DNA of 64,000 nucleotides, taken from Perognathus longimembris pacificus. Taxonomy: Eukaryota > Chordata > Mammalia > Rodentia > Heteromyidae. The notes beneath the pieces are model-generated. The model saw only the letters and a list, made by a program, of their open reading frames with translations, did no database searches and was not told the DNA's origin. The stretch is from NCBI RefSeq assembly GCF_023159225.1, contig NC_063172.1:46195832-46259831 (forward strand). The letters are read 5' to 3'. Numbering within the stretch: position 1 is the first letter of the stretch; every line of letters begins with the position of its first letter. Below are positions 1 through 12,432 of this stretch, piece by piece. The translations under genes were made by a program, and so were the position numbers.

Positions 1-3000
1 ATGCAGTCCCATTTGTCAAACCTTTCTTTGATTTGTAGCCTTTCTGGGTCTTGTTAAAGAAGTTCCGTCCTGTGCCAAGGAGCCCAACTGTTTCTCCTAT
101 TCCTTCCTTTAGTGTTTTCAGGGTGTCTGTTTTGATTTCGTGGTCTTTAATCCATTTGGAATTGATTTTGGTGCAGGGTGATATATAAGGATCTAGTTTT
201 AGTTTGTTGCATATGTTGAGCCAGTTTTGCCAGCACCATTTGTTAAAGAGGCTATCTTTCTTCCATACTATTGTTTTAGCCCCTTTATCAAAGATTAAGT
301 AGGCGTAGTTCTGTGGGTTCATTTCTGGGTCTGCAATTCTGTTCCATTGTTCTTCAGGCCTGTTCCGGTGCCAATACCAAGCTGTTTTTATTACTATAGC
401 TTTATAATACAGCTTGAAGTTGGGTATTGTAATTCTTCCAGCACTGTCCTTTCTGCTTAGGATTGTTTTTGTTATTCTAGGTCTTTTATTGTTCCATATG
501 AATTTCTGGATTGCTTCCTCTATTTCATTAAAAAATGGTGTTGGGATATTAATGGGTATTGCATTGAATTTTTAGACAGCCTTTGGCAATATTGCCATTT
601 TGATTATATTAATCCTCCCAATCCAGGAGCATGGGAGGTTTTTCCATTTCCTTAGTTCTGATGTAATTTCATTTTTCAAGCTTTTAAAGTTCTCATCAAA
701 GAGGTATTTCACTTTTTTGTTTAAAGTTTATTCCTAGGTATTTTATGTTTTTTGAGGCTTTTGCAAAAGGAGTTGCTTTCCTGATATCAGCCTCGGTCTT
801 CGGGTCATTAGCATAGAGAAAGGCCGTTGATATTTGAAGGTTTATTTTATATCCAGCAACTTTGCCAAAGTTTTGGATCAGCTCTAGAAGCTTGGGGGTA
901 GAGTCTATGAGATTCTTTAGGTATAGGATCATGTCATCTGCGAAGAGAGAAAGATTAACTTCATCTTTTGCTATTTGGATCCCCTTTATATTTTCTTCTT
1001 GCCAAATTGCTCTGGCTAGGAATTCTAGTAGTATGTTGAAGACCAGGGGAGAGAGTGGCCATCCCTGCCTTCTTCCTGATTTTAAAGGGAATGGCTTTAG
1101 TTTTTCCCCATTTAGAGTTATGCTTGCTGTTGGTTTGTAATAAACTGCCTTGATTATATTCAGGAATGTTCCCTGGAATCCCAGTTTTTCCAGGGCTTTA
1201 ACCTAAATGGGTGCTGGATTTTATCGAACGCTTTTTCCGCATCCAGAGGTAAAACCATGTGGTTCTTTACCTTGCTCCGGTTGACGGGGTGGATTACATT
1301 AATTGATTTGCGTATATTAAACCAACTTTGCATCCCTGGAATGCATCCAGATTGATCGTGGTGTATGATTTTTTTGATTACCTGTTGAAGCCGATTGGCC
1401 AGAATTTTGTTGAGAATTTCTGCGTCTATGTTCATCAGGGAAATCTGTCTGTTGTCCTCTTTCTGTGATGAGTTCCTGCCTGGTTTTGGGATGAGGGTTA
1501 TACTGGCTTCATAGAATGAGTCTGGTAATGAATGTTCTCTTTCAATTTCATTGGAGAGTTTGAGAAATATTGGTGTGAGTTCTGTCTTGAAGGCCTTGTA
1601 GAATTCTGCAGTGAATCCGTCTGGACCTGGGCTTTTCTTGGATGGGAGATCATTTATTGCCCTTTCTATTTCAATACTGGATATGGGTCTGATTAGAAGG
1701 TTTAAATCTTCATGTTTGAGTTTGGGGATATGAATTTTTTCTAAGAAATCATCCGTTTCTTCCAAGTTCTCGAATTTGTTGGCATAAAGGTTTGCAAAAT
1801 ATTCCCTTATTATTTTCTGAATTTTGATTATTTCTGTGGTGATGTTACCTGTTTCATCTCTTATCTTGTTTATTTGAGTCTGCTGCCTTTGTTTTCTGGT
1901 CGGGTTTGCCAGGGGTCTGTCTATCTTGTTGATTTTTTCAAGGAACCAACTCTTTGTTTGGTTGATTCTTTCGATGGCTTTTTTTCATCTCTAATAGATT
2001 AATTCTGATTTGATTTTAATTACTTGCTTCCGTCTATTGACGTGGATTTGGCTTGTTGTTCTCTCTCAAGGAAATTAAGGTGCTTCTTTAAATTATTGAG
2101 TTGCTGTTTCTCCAGTTTGTTGAAGCATGCACTCAGAGATATAAATTTTCCTCTGAGTACTGCCTTTGCAGTGTCCCAAAGGAGCTGGTACTTTGTGTAC
2201 TCAACTTGGTTGATTTACATAAACATTTTAATTTGTGTTTTAATTTCTTCAATGACCCTCTGATGGTTCAGCAGTGTGTTGTTTAGTCTCCATGAATTGT
2301 AGGATTTTCTGTGGTGGCTGTTTGAGTTGAGCTCTAATTTTATTCCATTGTGGTCTGAGAGAATGCAGGGAATGGTTTTAATACTTTTGAATTTGTACAG
2401 ATTTTTTTTGTGCCCTAAGATGTGGTCTATTATGGAGAATGTTCCATGTGCTGCTGAAAAGAATGTGTATTCTGTTGTTGCTGGGTGGAATATTTTGTAG
2501 ATGTAGGTTAAGTCTGGTTGGTCTATGCAATTATTTATTTATTTGGTTTGTTTGTTCAGTTTTTGGCTTGTTGATCTGTCCAGAATTGATAGTGGGGTGT
2601 TAAAGTCCCCAACTATCAATGTGTTTGTGTCTATGAGTGTTTTTAGAGTCAGTAGTATTTGTTTGATGAAGTTGGGTGCTTCTGCATTTGGTGTGTAGAT
2701 ATTTAGAATGGTTATATCTTCCTGTAGAAGAGATCCCTTTACTAATATGTAGTAACCTTCTTTGTCTCTTCTTACCTTTTTTAATTTGAAGTCAATTTTG
2801 TCTGATACTAGGATTGCAACTCCAGCCTGCTTATGGGGGCCATTTGCTTGGTAAATTTTATTCTAGCCTTTCACTTTTAGAAGATGTTTACTTTTGCTGG
2901 ATAGATGTGTCTCTTGGAGGCAGAAGAAAGATGGATCTTGATTTTTGATCCAACTTATGAGCCTATGTCGTTTGATTGGAGAATTAAGTCCATTAATGTT

Positions 3001-3039
3001 GAGAGTTAGGATTGAGAGATGATCGTTTGTTCTTTTCAT
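1..3039 (-). pseudogene. L1 ORF2p pseudogene (element A), endonuclease and reverse transcriptase, cut by window edge
   Basis: ORF2 encodes the L1 endonuclease plus reverse transcriptase. The ATG is at 3039-3037, followed by the endonuclease start (LTLNINGLNSPIKRHR, then FCLQETHL). The reverse transcriptase fingers and palm lie at about 1765-1160 ([18 protein letters not shown]) and the catalytic FADD is intact at 933-944. Reading is broken many times: openings are found only at 3039-2863, 1765-1160 and 932-696, with stops and frameshifts between. The first base of the window falls in the region after the RT domain, so the Cys-rich C-terminus, 3'UTR and tail are missing here. Confidence 0.9.
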
Positions 3040-3091
3040 TATCACTATCTTGCTTAAAGCTGTGTCTTCCCATTTCTTGATCTGATGTTTA

Positions 3092-4246
3092 CTATTTAGG
3101 GCTCATTTCTCTGTCTGTATTGGGATCTTGAATATTTTCCCTATAGAGTACATCTTTGAAGATTTTCTGTAAAGCTGATTTGGTGGAGATATATTGTTTC
3201 AGTTTTTCCTTACCATGGAAGACTTTTATTTGACCTTCGGCTATGAATGAGAGTTTGGCTGGGTACAGAATTCTTGGTTGGTAGTTATTTTTATTTAGTG
3301 TTTGGTATACTTCATTCCAGGCTCTCCTTGCTTTCATGGTCTCTGCTGAGAAGTCTGGGGTAATTCTGATTGCTTTTCCTTTATATGTGATTGTTTTCTT
3401 CTCCCTAACAGCTTTAAGGATTCGTTCCTTGTACTCTTCTGATCCTGTTTTGATCACAATGTGTCGGTGGGATGTCCTATTCTGGTCTGGTCGGTTTGGG
3501 GTTCTAAATGCTTCTTGTATCTGTATAGGCCTTTCCTTCTGGATATTTGGGAAGTTCTCTGCTAACATTTTGTTAAATAGGTTGCCTATCCCATAAACCT
3601 CTTTCTCCAAATTTTCCTCAATACCTATTATCCTTAAATTGGGCTTCCTGATCGTGTCTTGAATCTCCTGTAGCAATCTGTTTTGTTGATTGGACCGGAT
3701 TTGCATTGATTTTTGATCTTTCTCCATAGAATCTAAGGAATCTTCAGCTCCTGAAATTCGCTCCTCTGCTTCAGTTAGTCGGGACTATAAGCTAGCTACT
3801 TGATTTCGAATCTCTTTTCCTTCTGACTGGTCTTTCCTGATGATTTCCATGTCATTTCTTAGGTCTTGTATGGACTTCTTTACTTCATTAACTTCATTAC
3901 TTTGGTTTTGGGTCTTGTCTCTTAAATCTTTCAGCTTGTTAGCTATCTTTTCATTTGTCTCTTGAAGTTCATTTATCTTTCTATTTGTGGATGCCATGAA
4001 ATTCTCCATTAATTTTTGCTTTGCCTCCTCATGCTCTAGAATAATTCACTGAAGAGTTTCAAACTTTTCATTTTTCATGTTTAACAGTAGACTTTGTACA
4101 GCATTTTGGGGGTTCTCTTCTATGTCTTTGATTGACTGCCCTGCTTCCTGCTTGTTTTGAGTGGGGGATAAGACTTCATTGTTTGCCATCTTTCTTGTGT
4201 TCCTTCTGCCCTTTTGAATTGGGAATGCCAATCTACAAGCACCCAT
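3092..4246 (-). pseudogene. L1 ORF1p pseudogene (element A)
   Basis: This decayed copy of the L1 RNA-binding chaperone reads in three blocks: N-terminal segment 4246-4046, coiled coil about 4009-3785, and RRM plus C-terminal domain 3727-3092. The last block keeps the PNLRIIGIEENLEKEV segment that opens the RRM and the YPAKLSFIAEGQIKVF segment of the C-terminal domain. The Met that starts ORF1 in elements C and D is Lys here (QKGRRNTRK instead of QMGRRNTRK), although another ATG lies 11 codons upstream. A stop near 4045 (CAG TGA) and further breaks near 3785 and 3727 separate the blocks. It ends 53 bases before the ORF2 start, like the other copies. It is not expected to make a working protein. 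Confidence 0.9.
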
Positions 4247-4252
4247 GAGCAC

Positions 4253-6152
4253 CGTTTAAGACCCAAAGCAGCCCTTACCAAGCACTGTTGTGTAAATCTT
4301 ACAAGTTCACAGTTATATACAGATACCCTGTATACCTCTCTATAAAATTAGATTTGGTGTTCCTAACGAATACAATTTTAATACAGCAACCGATCCTGGG
4401 CCCTGTAATCAGTAGTTACTTATTTACTGTTACAACCCTATAAGCAATTCTTGTTTTTATGTTAAGTTCTTTTAGTACTGGCTTTCTCTATGAACCCCTT
4501 TGATTCACTCAGATTAAGCTGGGATACCCTCTATCCAATAACCAGGAGTCAATGGAAACTGGAGGTCCAGGCAGTAAGTCAGGAGGGTAAGTTGGAGGTA
4601 GTAAAGAGAATAGAGTAAAATGTATTGGGGAGGGGGGGTGGTGGTTTTGGTTTAGTTTCAGTGACGTGGAAATGTGGAGAAGAGTAGAATCAGTAGAAAG
4701 AACAAGGTTAAAATGATTGACAATGGAGAGTTAGCAGAACAGAGTGGAGGTGTTATTCATAGGAAAGTAATTTTTAGAGAAAGAGAACTCAAAGCGAGAA
4801 ATAAAGTAAAGATAGTGGAAGACAGATGCACAAAACAGAGAAAAATTATTTTAAAAAGAAAAAAAAAGAAGAAAAAAAAACAGAATAGGAACAACCCAAA
4901 CAAACAGCAAAGAAAAAAATATTGATAAAACAATCAGGTAAAAATGGAAAACAAAACAAATAATCAAACAAAAAAAACCGACGACGTTTCAGAAGTGAAA
5001 AAAAATGGAGTCCTCCTTGTTTGGGTGGTCTTTCCCCAGTCTCTGGTTTCCTCGCAATGGTCTGCAGTATATTTTGCTGCTTGGCTGTCTTTGACTTGAT
5101 TTCAGTTTGCAGGGGTGGTTCTGTTCTGATCCTTCACCTCTGTTGGTGCCATCCTGGGTCTCTGTGGTTTGCACAGCTTGCTGGCAGTCCTTGGCATCCT
5201 CTGTAGATGGGGACTTGAGGAGTCTCAGGAACCATACCTCCTCTATCTGCTGTGGGGCTGCTGCCTTTAATGCCTGGCTATGAATAGGCTGTGGACTCAG
5301 CAGGGCGGGGCCCCTCTGGCATGTTTTATCCAACTGAGAGTTGCTTGCCTGGGGGAGACTACTTGCTCCTGGGCAGGGTGGCCTCCTTGGTGGAGGTGGC
5401 TATGTAGTGCAGCTCCGGTTCAGGCTGGGAATTGGGCTTCCTCTGTGATGGGACTGTTTAACTTTCTTAGGAATTCTTTGTTCCCCATCTGGTGTTTCCG
5501 TGCCACTGGGAGCTGCTCTCTGCATTCGCTTTAAATTTAGAAATTCCAGCGGGCTTGACGGGGCACCTCTGGCTGAGCCGTGGCCCAGGACACGCCTCCC
5601 GCCTGGGCAGGGTGTGTTCTCCTGGGTGGAGCTGGCTCTCACAGGTCGGTCCCTCTTGCCCTTTCAAAGATGGCTACATTGACCTCACTTTCACCAGGCC
5701 TGCTTTAGTTCCAATCTGGTCTGATCCAATGCCAGTGGCAAAGATGGCACTTTGCTCTGGTGGTGGGGGAAGGGCTGCCTTCCAGAAGCTGCTCTGTGGG
5801 TGTGAGTGGGAATGTCTTTTGTGGAGTACTCACGTTTTCTCTGCGATTTCAGGTCGTCCGTGCTCAGCCACCATCTGTAGTATTTCTCCCTGGTCTACGC
5901 TGTGTGCTTTAGTTGCGCGGCTTGCGGGTTTCTGTGCCAGCACCAGCACTGGCGTGGCGGTGGGATGCTGCCCAGAGCTCAAACCTGTGTTTTCAGATGA
6001 GCAAAGTCGATTTTTCCTTCCTGGCCAGAATCCCTGTACTGTTAGAACTTACTCTAGCTGTCTTTCTAGGCGTAAAAGTATCTATGGGGTGATAAAACTA
6101 TGTTGTCGGAGGGAGCGCAGCTAGTGCTCTGCAGCTCCTCCGCTGTCTTCCT
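4253..6152 (-). promoter_or_regulatory. L1 element A 5'UTR / internal promoter region
   Basis: About 1.9 kb precedes ORF1 and aligns along its length with the 5'UTRs of C (27861-29831) and D (32698-34705). The outer 700 bases are GC-richer. The inner part holds a long A-rich simple tract (4856-4925 on the plus strand). Two AAGATGGC motifs at 5667-5674 and 5741-5748 (plus strand, antisense to L1) recur at the same spacing in C and D and resemble YY1 sites; YY1 is known to bind near the start of human L1. Promoter activity is inferred from family biology, not shown. Confidence 0.75.
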
Positions 6153-6156
6153 CCAC

Positions 6157-7486
6157 CTTCCCTGCCTGTGGAATTTCTAAATTAAAACCAAAAGTGGCAA
6201 GCAGCTACCAGCAGCACAGAACACCCAGACGGGAGAAGAAAAAGTTCCCGAGACAGATAAATGTTCCCACCACAGAGGAATCCCAATTCCCAGTCCGAAA
6301 CAAAGCTGAATTCCATAGCCAGCTCCACCCAGGAGCCTGCCCAGCACTGGAGAGAGGAACCTCCTCCAGGCAAGCAACTCTCACCCCGGTAAACCAGGCC
6401 AGAGACTCCCTGTCCCGTTGAGTCCACAGCCTATTAAAAGACAGGCATTAAAGGCAGCGGCCCCACAGCAGACTAGAGGAGGCACGGTTCCCAAAACTGT
6501 TCACATCCCCCATCTACAGAGGACACCCAAGTCTTACTTACAAGCTGTGTGCACCACAGAGACCCAGCATTTCACTAACAGGGGAGGAGTGTCAAAGCAG
6601 ATCCACCCCCTGAAAACTGAAAGCATGTCAAACCAGCCAAGCAGCAAAATAGACTGCTGACCCTCACAAGGAAACCAGAGACTGTAGAAAGCCCACCCAA
6701 ACAAGGAAGACTCCATTTTTTTTCCAAACATTTTCTTAAGCTTTTTTTTTTGTTTCCATTTCTGAAACATCTTCGGTTTTTTGTTTTCCATTTTCACCTG
6801 TTTGTCTTATCAAGTTTGTTTTTTGTTGTTGTTTGTTTTTCTGTTTTCTTTTTCTCTTTTTTAAAATAATTTTTCTCTGTCCTATGCATTTGTCTTCCAG
6901 TATTTTTTCTATATTTCTCTCTTCACATTCTCTTTCTTTAAAAATCACTTTCCTAGGAATAACACCTCCACTCTTCTCTTCTCTGCTAACTCTCCATTGT
7001 CTATCATTTTAAACTTCTTCTTTGTACCGAATCTACTCTTCTCCACATTTCCATGTCAATGAAACTAAACCGAAATCATCACCGCCCCCCCATATATTTT
7101 ACGCTATTCTCTTTACTATCTCTAACTTTCCCTCCTGACTACTTCCAGTAACTCCAGATTCCATTGACACCAGGTTATTGGATATAGGGTATCCCTGCTC
7201 AATCTGAGTGAATCAAAGAGGTTCAAAGACAAAGCCAGCCAGTCCAAAAAGATATTAATATAAGAACAAAAATTGCTCATAGGGTTGTAACACTAAATAA
7301 GTAACTACTGAATACAGGGTGCAGGATTGGTTGTTATATCAAAATTGTATTCTCTAAGGAACACCAAATCTAATAGGTATACATATATAATTGTGAACTT
7401 CTAAGATTTACACAACAGTGCTTGGTAAGGTCTGCTTTGGGTCTTAAATGGTGCTCACAGGTGCTTGTAGATTGGCATTCCCAATC
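6157..7486 (+). promoter_or_regulatory. L1 element B partial 5'UTR
   Basis: About 1.3 kb aligns with the inner two thirds of the 5'UTR of C and D, including the T-rich simple tract at 6717-6860. The first 600 bases of the UTR, which hold the GC-rich end and the AAGATGGC pair in the other copies, are absent, so promoter function is unlikely. Confidence 0.75.
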
Positions 7487-7513
7487 CAAGTAGGCAGAAG
7501 AAACACAAGAAAG

Positions 7514-8557
7514 ATGGCAAACAATGGAGTATTATCTCCCACGCACTACAGGCAGGAAGCAGAGCAGTCAATCAAAGACATAGAAGAGAACCCTCAAAAT
7601 GCTCTACACAGTCTACTGATAAATATGAGAAATGAGAAGTTTGAATCTCTTCAGTCAAATATTCTAGAGCGTGAGGAGGCAAAGCAAAAATTAATGGAGA
7701 ATTTCATGGCCTCCACAAATAGAAAGATAAATGAACTTCAAGAGTCAAACGGAAAGATAGCTACCCAGCTAAAAGTTTTGAGAGACATCCCTCAAAACCA
7801 AATTAGTGAAGTTAATGAAGTCAAGAAGTCCCTGCAGGACCTGAGAAATGACATGGAAGTCATCAGAAAAGACCAGTCAGAAGGAAAGAGATTCTAAATC
7901 AAGTAGCTAGCCTACAGTCCTGACTAGTTGAAGCAGAGGATCGAATCTCAGGAGCTGAAGATTCCCTAGAATCAACAGAGAAAGATAAAAAAGAAATACA
8001 AACCCAATCCAGTTGATAGAACCGATCAGTCGAGGAGCTCCAAGACACAATCAGGAAGCCCAATTTAAGGCTAATAGGTATTGAGGAAAACCTGGAGAAA
8101 GAAGTTAATGGAATAGGCAACCTATTTAAAAGAATATTAGCTGAGAACTTCCCAAATATCCAGAAGGATAGGCCTATCCAATACAAGAAGCATTTGAACC
8201 CCTCTGGCTAGAGCAGAATAGGACATCCCACTGACACATTGTGATCAAAACAGGGTCAATAGAGTTCAAGAATCCTTAAAGCTGTTAGGGAGAAGAAAAT
8301 AATCATATATAGAGGAAAAACAATCAGAATTATCCTAGACTTCTCAGAAGACACCGTGAAAGCAAGGAGAGCCTGGAATGAGGTATAACAAACCATAAAT
8401 AAAAATAACTGCCAATCAAATAAAAGTATTCTACAGTAAGGAAAAACTGAAACTATATATCTCCAACAAACCAGCTTCACTGAAAATCCTTATAAATGTA
8501 CTATACAGGGAAAATAATCAAGATCACAATACAGACAGAGAAATGAACCCTAAATAG
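7514..8557 (+). pseudogene. L1 ORF1p pseudogene (element B)
   Basis: This is a decayed L1 RNA-binding protein. The usual initiator position is GTA (Val) at about 7487; the next ATG is 7514 (MANNGVLSPT). The coiled-coil half reads openly to 7897 (KINELQESNGKIATQLKVL). A frameshift at about 7890 and several later stops then break the RRM (NLRLIGIEENLEKEVNGIG seen near 8063-8120) and the C-terminal domain. The segment around 8400 has also lost sequence compared with C. The end is called from the conserved GAA ATG AAC CCT context with TAG at 8555-8557. It is non-functional. Confidence 0.85.
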
Positions 8558-8615
8558 AAAACCAGAATATTAGATCAAGGATTAGGAAGACACAGCTTTT
8601 AACAAGATAGCTATA

Positions 8616-11600
8616 ATTAAAGGAACAAACGATCATCTCTCAATCCTAACTCTCAACATTAATGGACTTAATTCACCAATCAAATGACATAGGCTCATAA
8701 GTTAGATAAAAAAAATCAAGATCCATCTTTCTGCTGCCTCCAAGAGACACATCTATTCAGCTAAAGTAAATATCTTCTAAAATAGAAAGGTTGGTATAAA
8801 ATCTACCAAGCAAATGGCCCCCATAAGCAGGCTGGTGTTGCAATCCTAGTATCAGATAAAATTTACTTCAAATTAAAAACGGTAAGAAGAGACAAAGATT
8901 ACTACATTCTAATAAAGAGATCTCTCTTACAGGAGGATATAACGATCCTAAATATCTACACACCAAATTTGGGAGCAACCAACTTCATCAAACAAACACT
9001 ACTGACTCTAAAAACACTCATAGACCCAAACACATTGATACTTGGGGACTTTTACATTCTACTATCACCTTTCAACACATCAACATGCCAAAAACTGGAC
9101 AAAGAAACCACAGAACTAAACAAATGCATAGACCAACTAGACTTAATCGACATCTACAGAATATTCCATCCAGCAATAACAGAATACACATTCTTTTCGG
9201 CAGCACATGGAACATTCTCCAAAATAGATCACATCTTAGAGCACAAAGAAAATCTGTACAAATTCAGAAGTATCATAACTATTCCCTGTATTCTCTCAGA
9301 CCACAATGGAATAAAATTAGAGCTCAACTCAAACAGCCACCGCAGAAAATCCTAAATACATGGAAACTAAACAACACACTGCTGAACCATCAGTGGGTCA
9401 ATGATATTAGAACAGAAATTCAAATGTTTATGCAATTCAACCAGGATGAGTACACAAAGTACCAGCTCCTTTGGGACACATCACAGGCAGTACTCAGAGG
9501 GAAATTTATAGCTCTGAGTGCTTATACCATCAAACTGGAGAAACAGCAACTCAACAACTTAAGGAAGTACCTTAATCTCCTCAAAAGAGAACAACAAGCC
9601 AAATCCCAAGTCAATTGATGGAAGCAAATAATTAAAATCAAATCAGAATTAAATGAATTAGAAACAAAAAAAAATTGAAATAATCAACAAAACAAAGAGT
9701 TGGTTCTTTGAAAGTATCAACAATATAGATAGAACCCTAGCAAACCTGACTAAAAAAACGAAAGCAGCAAACCCAAATAAACAAGATCAGAGATGAAACA
9801 GGTAATATGACCCCAGAAACAACCAAAATTCAGAACACAATAAGGGACTACTTTGCAAACCTTTATGCCAACAAATTCGAGAACTTGGAAGAAATGGATG
9901 ATTTCCTAGAAAAAAATTGATATCCCCAAACTCAAGTATGAAGATTTAAACCTTCTGAACGGACCCATATCCAGCATTGAAATAGAAACGGCAACTAGTG
10001 ATCTCCCATCCAAAAAAAGCCCACGTCCAGATGGATTCAAAGCAGAATTCTACAAGGCCTTCAAAGCAGAACTCAAACCAATATTTCTCAAACTCTTCAA
10101 TAAAATTGAAAGAGAAAGTTCACTACCAGATACATCCTATGAACACTCATCCCAAAACCAGGCAGGGACTGACTCATCACAGAAAGAGAACTATAGACCG
10201 ATTTCCCTGATGAACATAGATGCAAACATTCTCAACAAAATTCTGGCCAATCGACTTCAACAGGTCATCACAAAAATCATACACCATGATCAAACTGAAT
10301 TCATCCCAGGGATTCAAAGTTGGTTCAATATATGAAAGTCAGTATATGTAATGCATGACATCAACTGGAGCAAGGTAAAGAACCACATGGTTATATCTCT
10401 AGATGCGGAAAAGGCATTAGATAAAATCCAGCAACTATTTATGGTAAAAGCCCTGGAAAATTGGGATTCCAGAGAACACTCCTGAATACAATAAAGGCAG
10501 CCTATGAAAAACCAACAGCAAGCATAATTGTCAATGGCGAGAAACAAAAGCCATTCCCTTTCAAATCAGGAGCAAGACAGGATGTCTGCTCTCTCCCCTT
10601 CTCTTCAACATAGTACTAGAATTCCTAGCCAGAGAAATTAGGCAAGAAGAAAGTATAAATGGGATCCAAATAGGAAAAGATGAAGTTAAACTTTCTTTCT
10701 TCGCAGATGACATGATGCTGTACCTAAAGAACCCCATAGACTCTACTCGCAAGCTACTAGAGCTGATCCAAAATTTTGGCAAAGTTGCAGGATATAAATA
10801 AACCCTTAAAAATCAATGGCTTTTTATATGCTAATGACATGAACACAGACTGAAATCAGGAAAGCAACTCCTTTTGCAAAAGCCTCAAAAAAACATAAAA
10901 TACCTAGGAATAAACTTAACCAAAGAAGTGAAAAACCGCTATGATCAGAACTTTAAAAATACGAAAAACAAAATTAAGGCAGAACTAAGGAAATGGAAAA
11001 ACCTCCCATGCTCCACGATTGGGAGGATTAATATAATCAAAATGGCAATATTGCCAAAGGCTGTCTAAAAATTCAATGCAATACCCATTAATATCCCAAC
11101 ACCATTTTTTAATGACATAGAGGAAGCAATCCAGAAATTCATATGGAACAATAAAAGACCCAGAATAGCAAAAACAATCCTAAGCAGAAAGAACAGTGCT
11201 GGAGGAATTACAATACTCAACTTCAAGCTGTATTATAAAGCTATAGTAATAAAAATAGCTTGGTATTGGCACCAGAATAGGCCAGAAGACCAATGGAACA
11301 GAATTGAAGACCCAGAAATGAACTCACAGAAAGATGCCTACTTAATCTTTGATAAAGGAGCTAAAAAAATAGTCTGGATGAAATATAGCCTCTTTAACAA
11401 ATGGTGCTGGCAAAACTGGTTCAACACATGCAACAAACTAAAACTAGATCCTTATATATCACCCTGCACCAAAATCAACTCCAAATGGATCAAAGACCTC
11501 GAAATTAAAACAGATAGCCTGAAAACACTAAGGAAGGCGCCATAGAAACACTTGGGCTCTTTAGCACAGGGGGGAACTTCCTTAACAAAGACTCAGAATT

Positions 11601-12432
11601 GCGACAAATCAAAGAAAGGGTGGACAAATGGAACTGCATCAAACTGCACAGTTTCTGCAGGGCAAAGGACATACCTTGAAAGATAAACAAAAAGCCCACA
11701 GATTGGCAAAAGATCTTTAACAGGCATACAATAGACAAAGGCCTCATATCTAAAATATATGCAGAACTAAAAATATTAAATTCCTCCAAAACAAAATGGC
11801 AAAGAACCAACAGCCTCCCAACAAGTGGGCTAAAGATTTAAAAAGAGTCTTCTCTGATGAGGAAAGGAGAATGGCCAAGAGACATATGAAAAAGTGCTGC
11901 ACGTCACTGGCCATAAAAGAAATGCAAATCAAAACAACATTGAGATTCCATCTCACCCCAGTAAGAATGTCCTATATCAAGAAAACTAACAATAACAACT
12001 GTTGGAGGGGATGTGGCCAAAAGGGAAACTGTTGGTGGGAATGTAAACTGGTTCAGCCACTCTGGAAAGTGGTATGGAGATTCCACAGAAGGTGAAACAG
12101 CGACTTTCCCTATGACCCAGCAGCCCCACTTTTGGGCATCTACCCAAAAGACCACAAACAAAAACACACTGAAGCCACCAGCACAACAATGTTCATCGCA
12201 GCACAATTTGTCATAACTAGAATTTAGAACCAACCCAGATGCCCCTCAGTAGACGAATGGATAGTGAAAATGTGGTACATATACACAATGGAATTGTATG
12301 CCTCTATCAGAACCAATGACATTGCCGCATTCGTAAGAAAATGGAAGGACTTGGAAAAAAATTATACTAAGTGAAATGAGCAAGACCCAAAGAAACATGG
12401 ACTATATGGTCTTCCTCATAGGGAATAATTAG
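8616..12432 (+). pseudogene. L1 ORF2p pseudogene (element B)
   Basis: All parts of the endonuclease and reverse transcriptase polyprotein are recognisable. The start codon is ATT in place of ATG at 8616. Endonuclease sequence includes a segment open from 8969 to 9355 with [10 protein letters not shown] near its end. Reverse transcriptase has the catalytic FADD at 10700-10711. The Cys-rich C-terminus ([14 protein letters not shown]) is near 12000-12050 and the final SLIGNN-like end stops at 12432. Many stops and frameshifts fragment it; the longest open stretch is under 180 codons. It matches C and D along its length, so it is a copy of the same family that has been dead longer. Confidence 0.9.

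Larger units (their letters stand above)
1..6152 (-). mobile_element. LINE-1 element A, 5' end complete, 3' end beyond window
   Basis: On the minus strand the order is 5'UTR (about 6152-4253), ORF1 (about 4246-3092) and ORF2 (3039 down to the window edge). The 5' terminus is placed where the sequence stops matching the starts of elements C and D, at the shared GGAAGACAGCGGAGGAGC-type start. Both ORFs carry stops and frameshifts, so this copy is dead. It abuts element B head to head with almost no spacer, and the simplest reading is that A inserted into the 5'UTR of the older B. The 3' end, tail and target-site duplication lie outside the window. Confidence 0.95.

Noticed and set aside
5492..6124. 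210-codon open frame as a host gene
   Set aside because: It lies wholly inside the antisense strand of the L1 5'UTR and its first 79 codons lack an ATG; kept only as a possible L1 antisense ORF.
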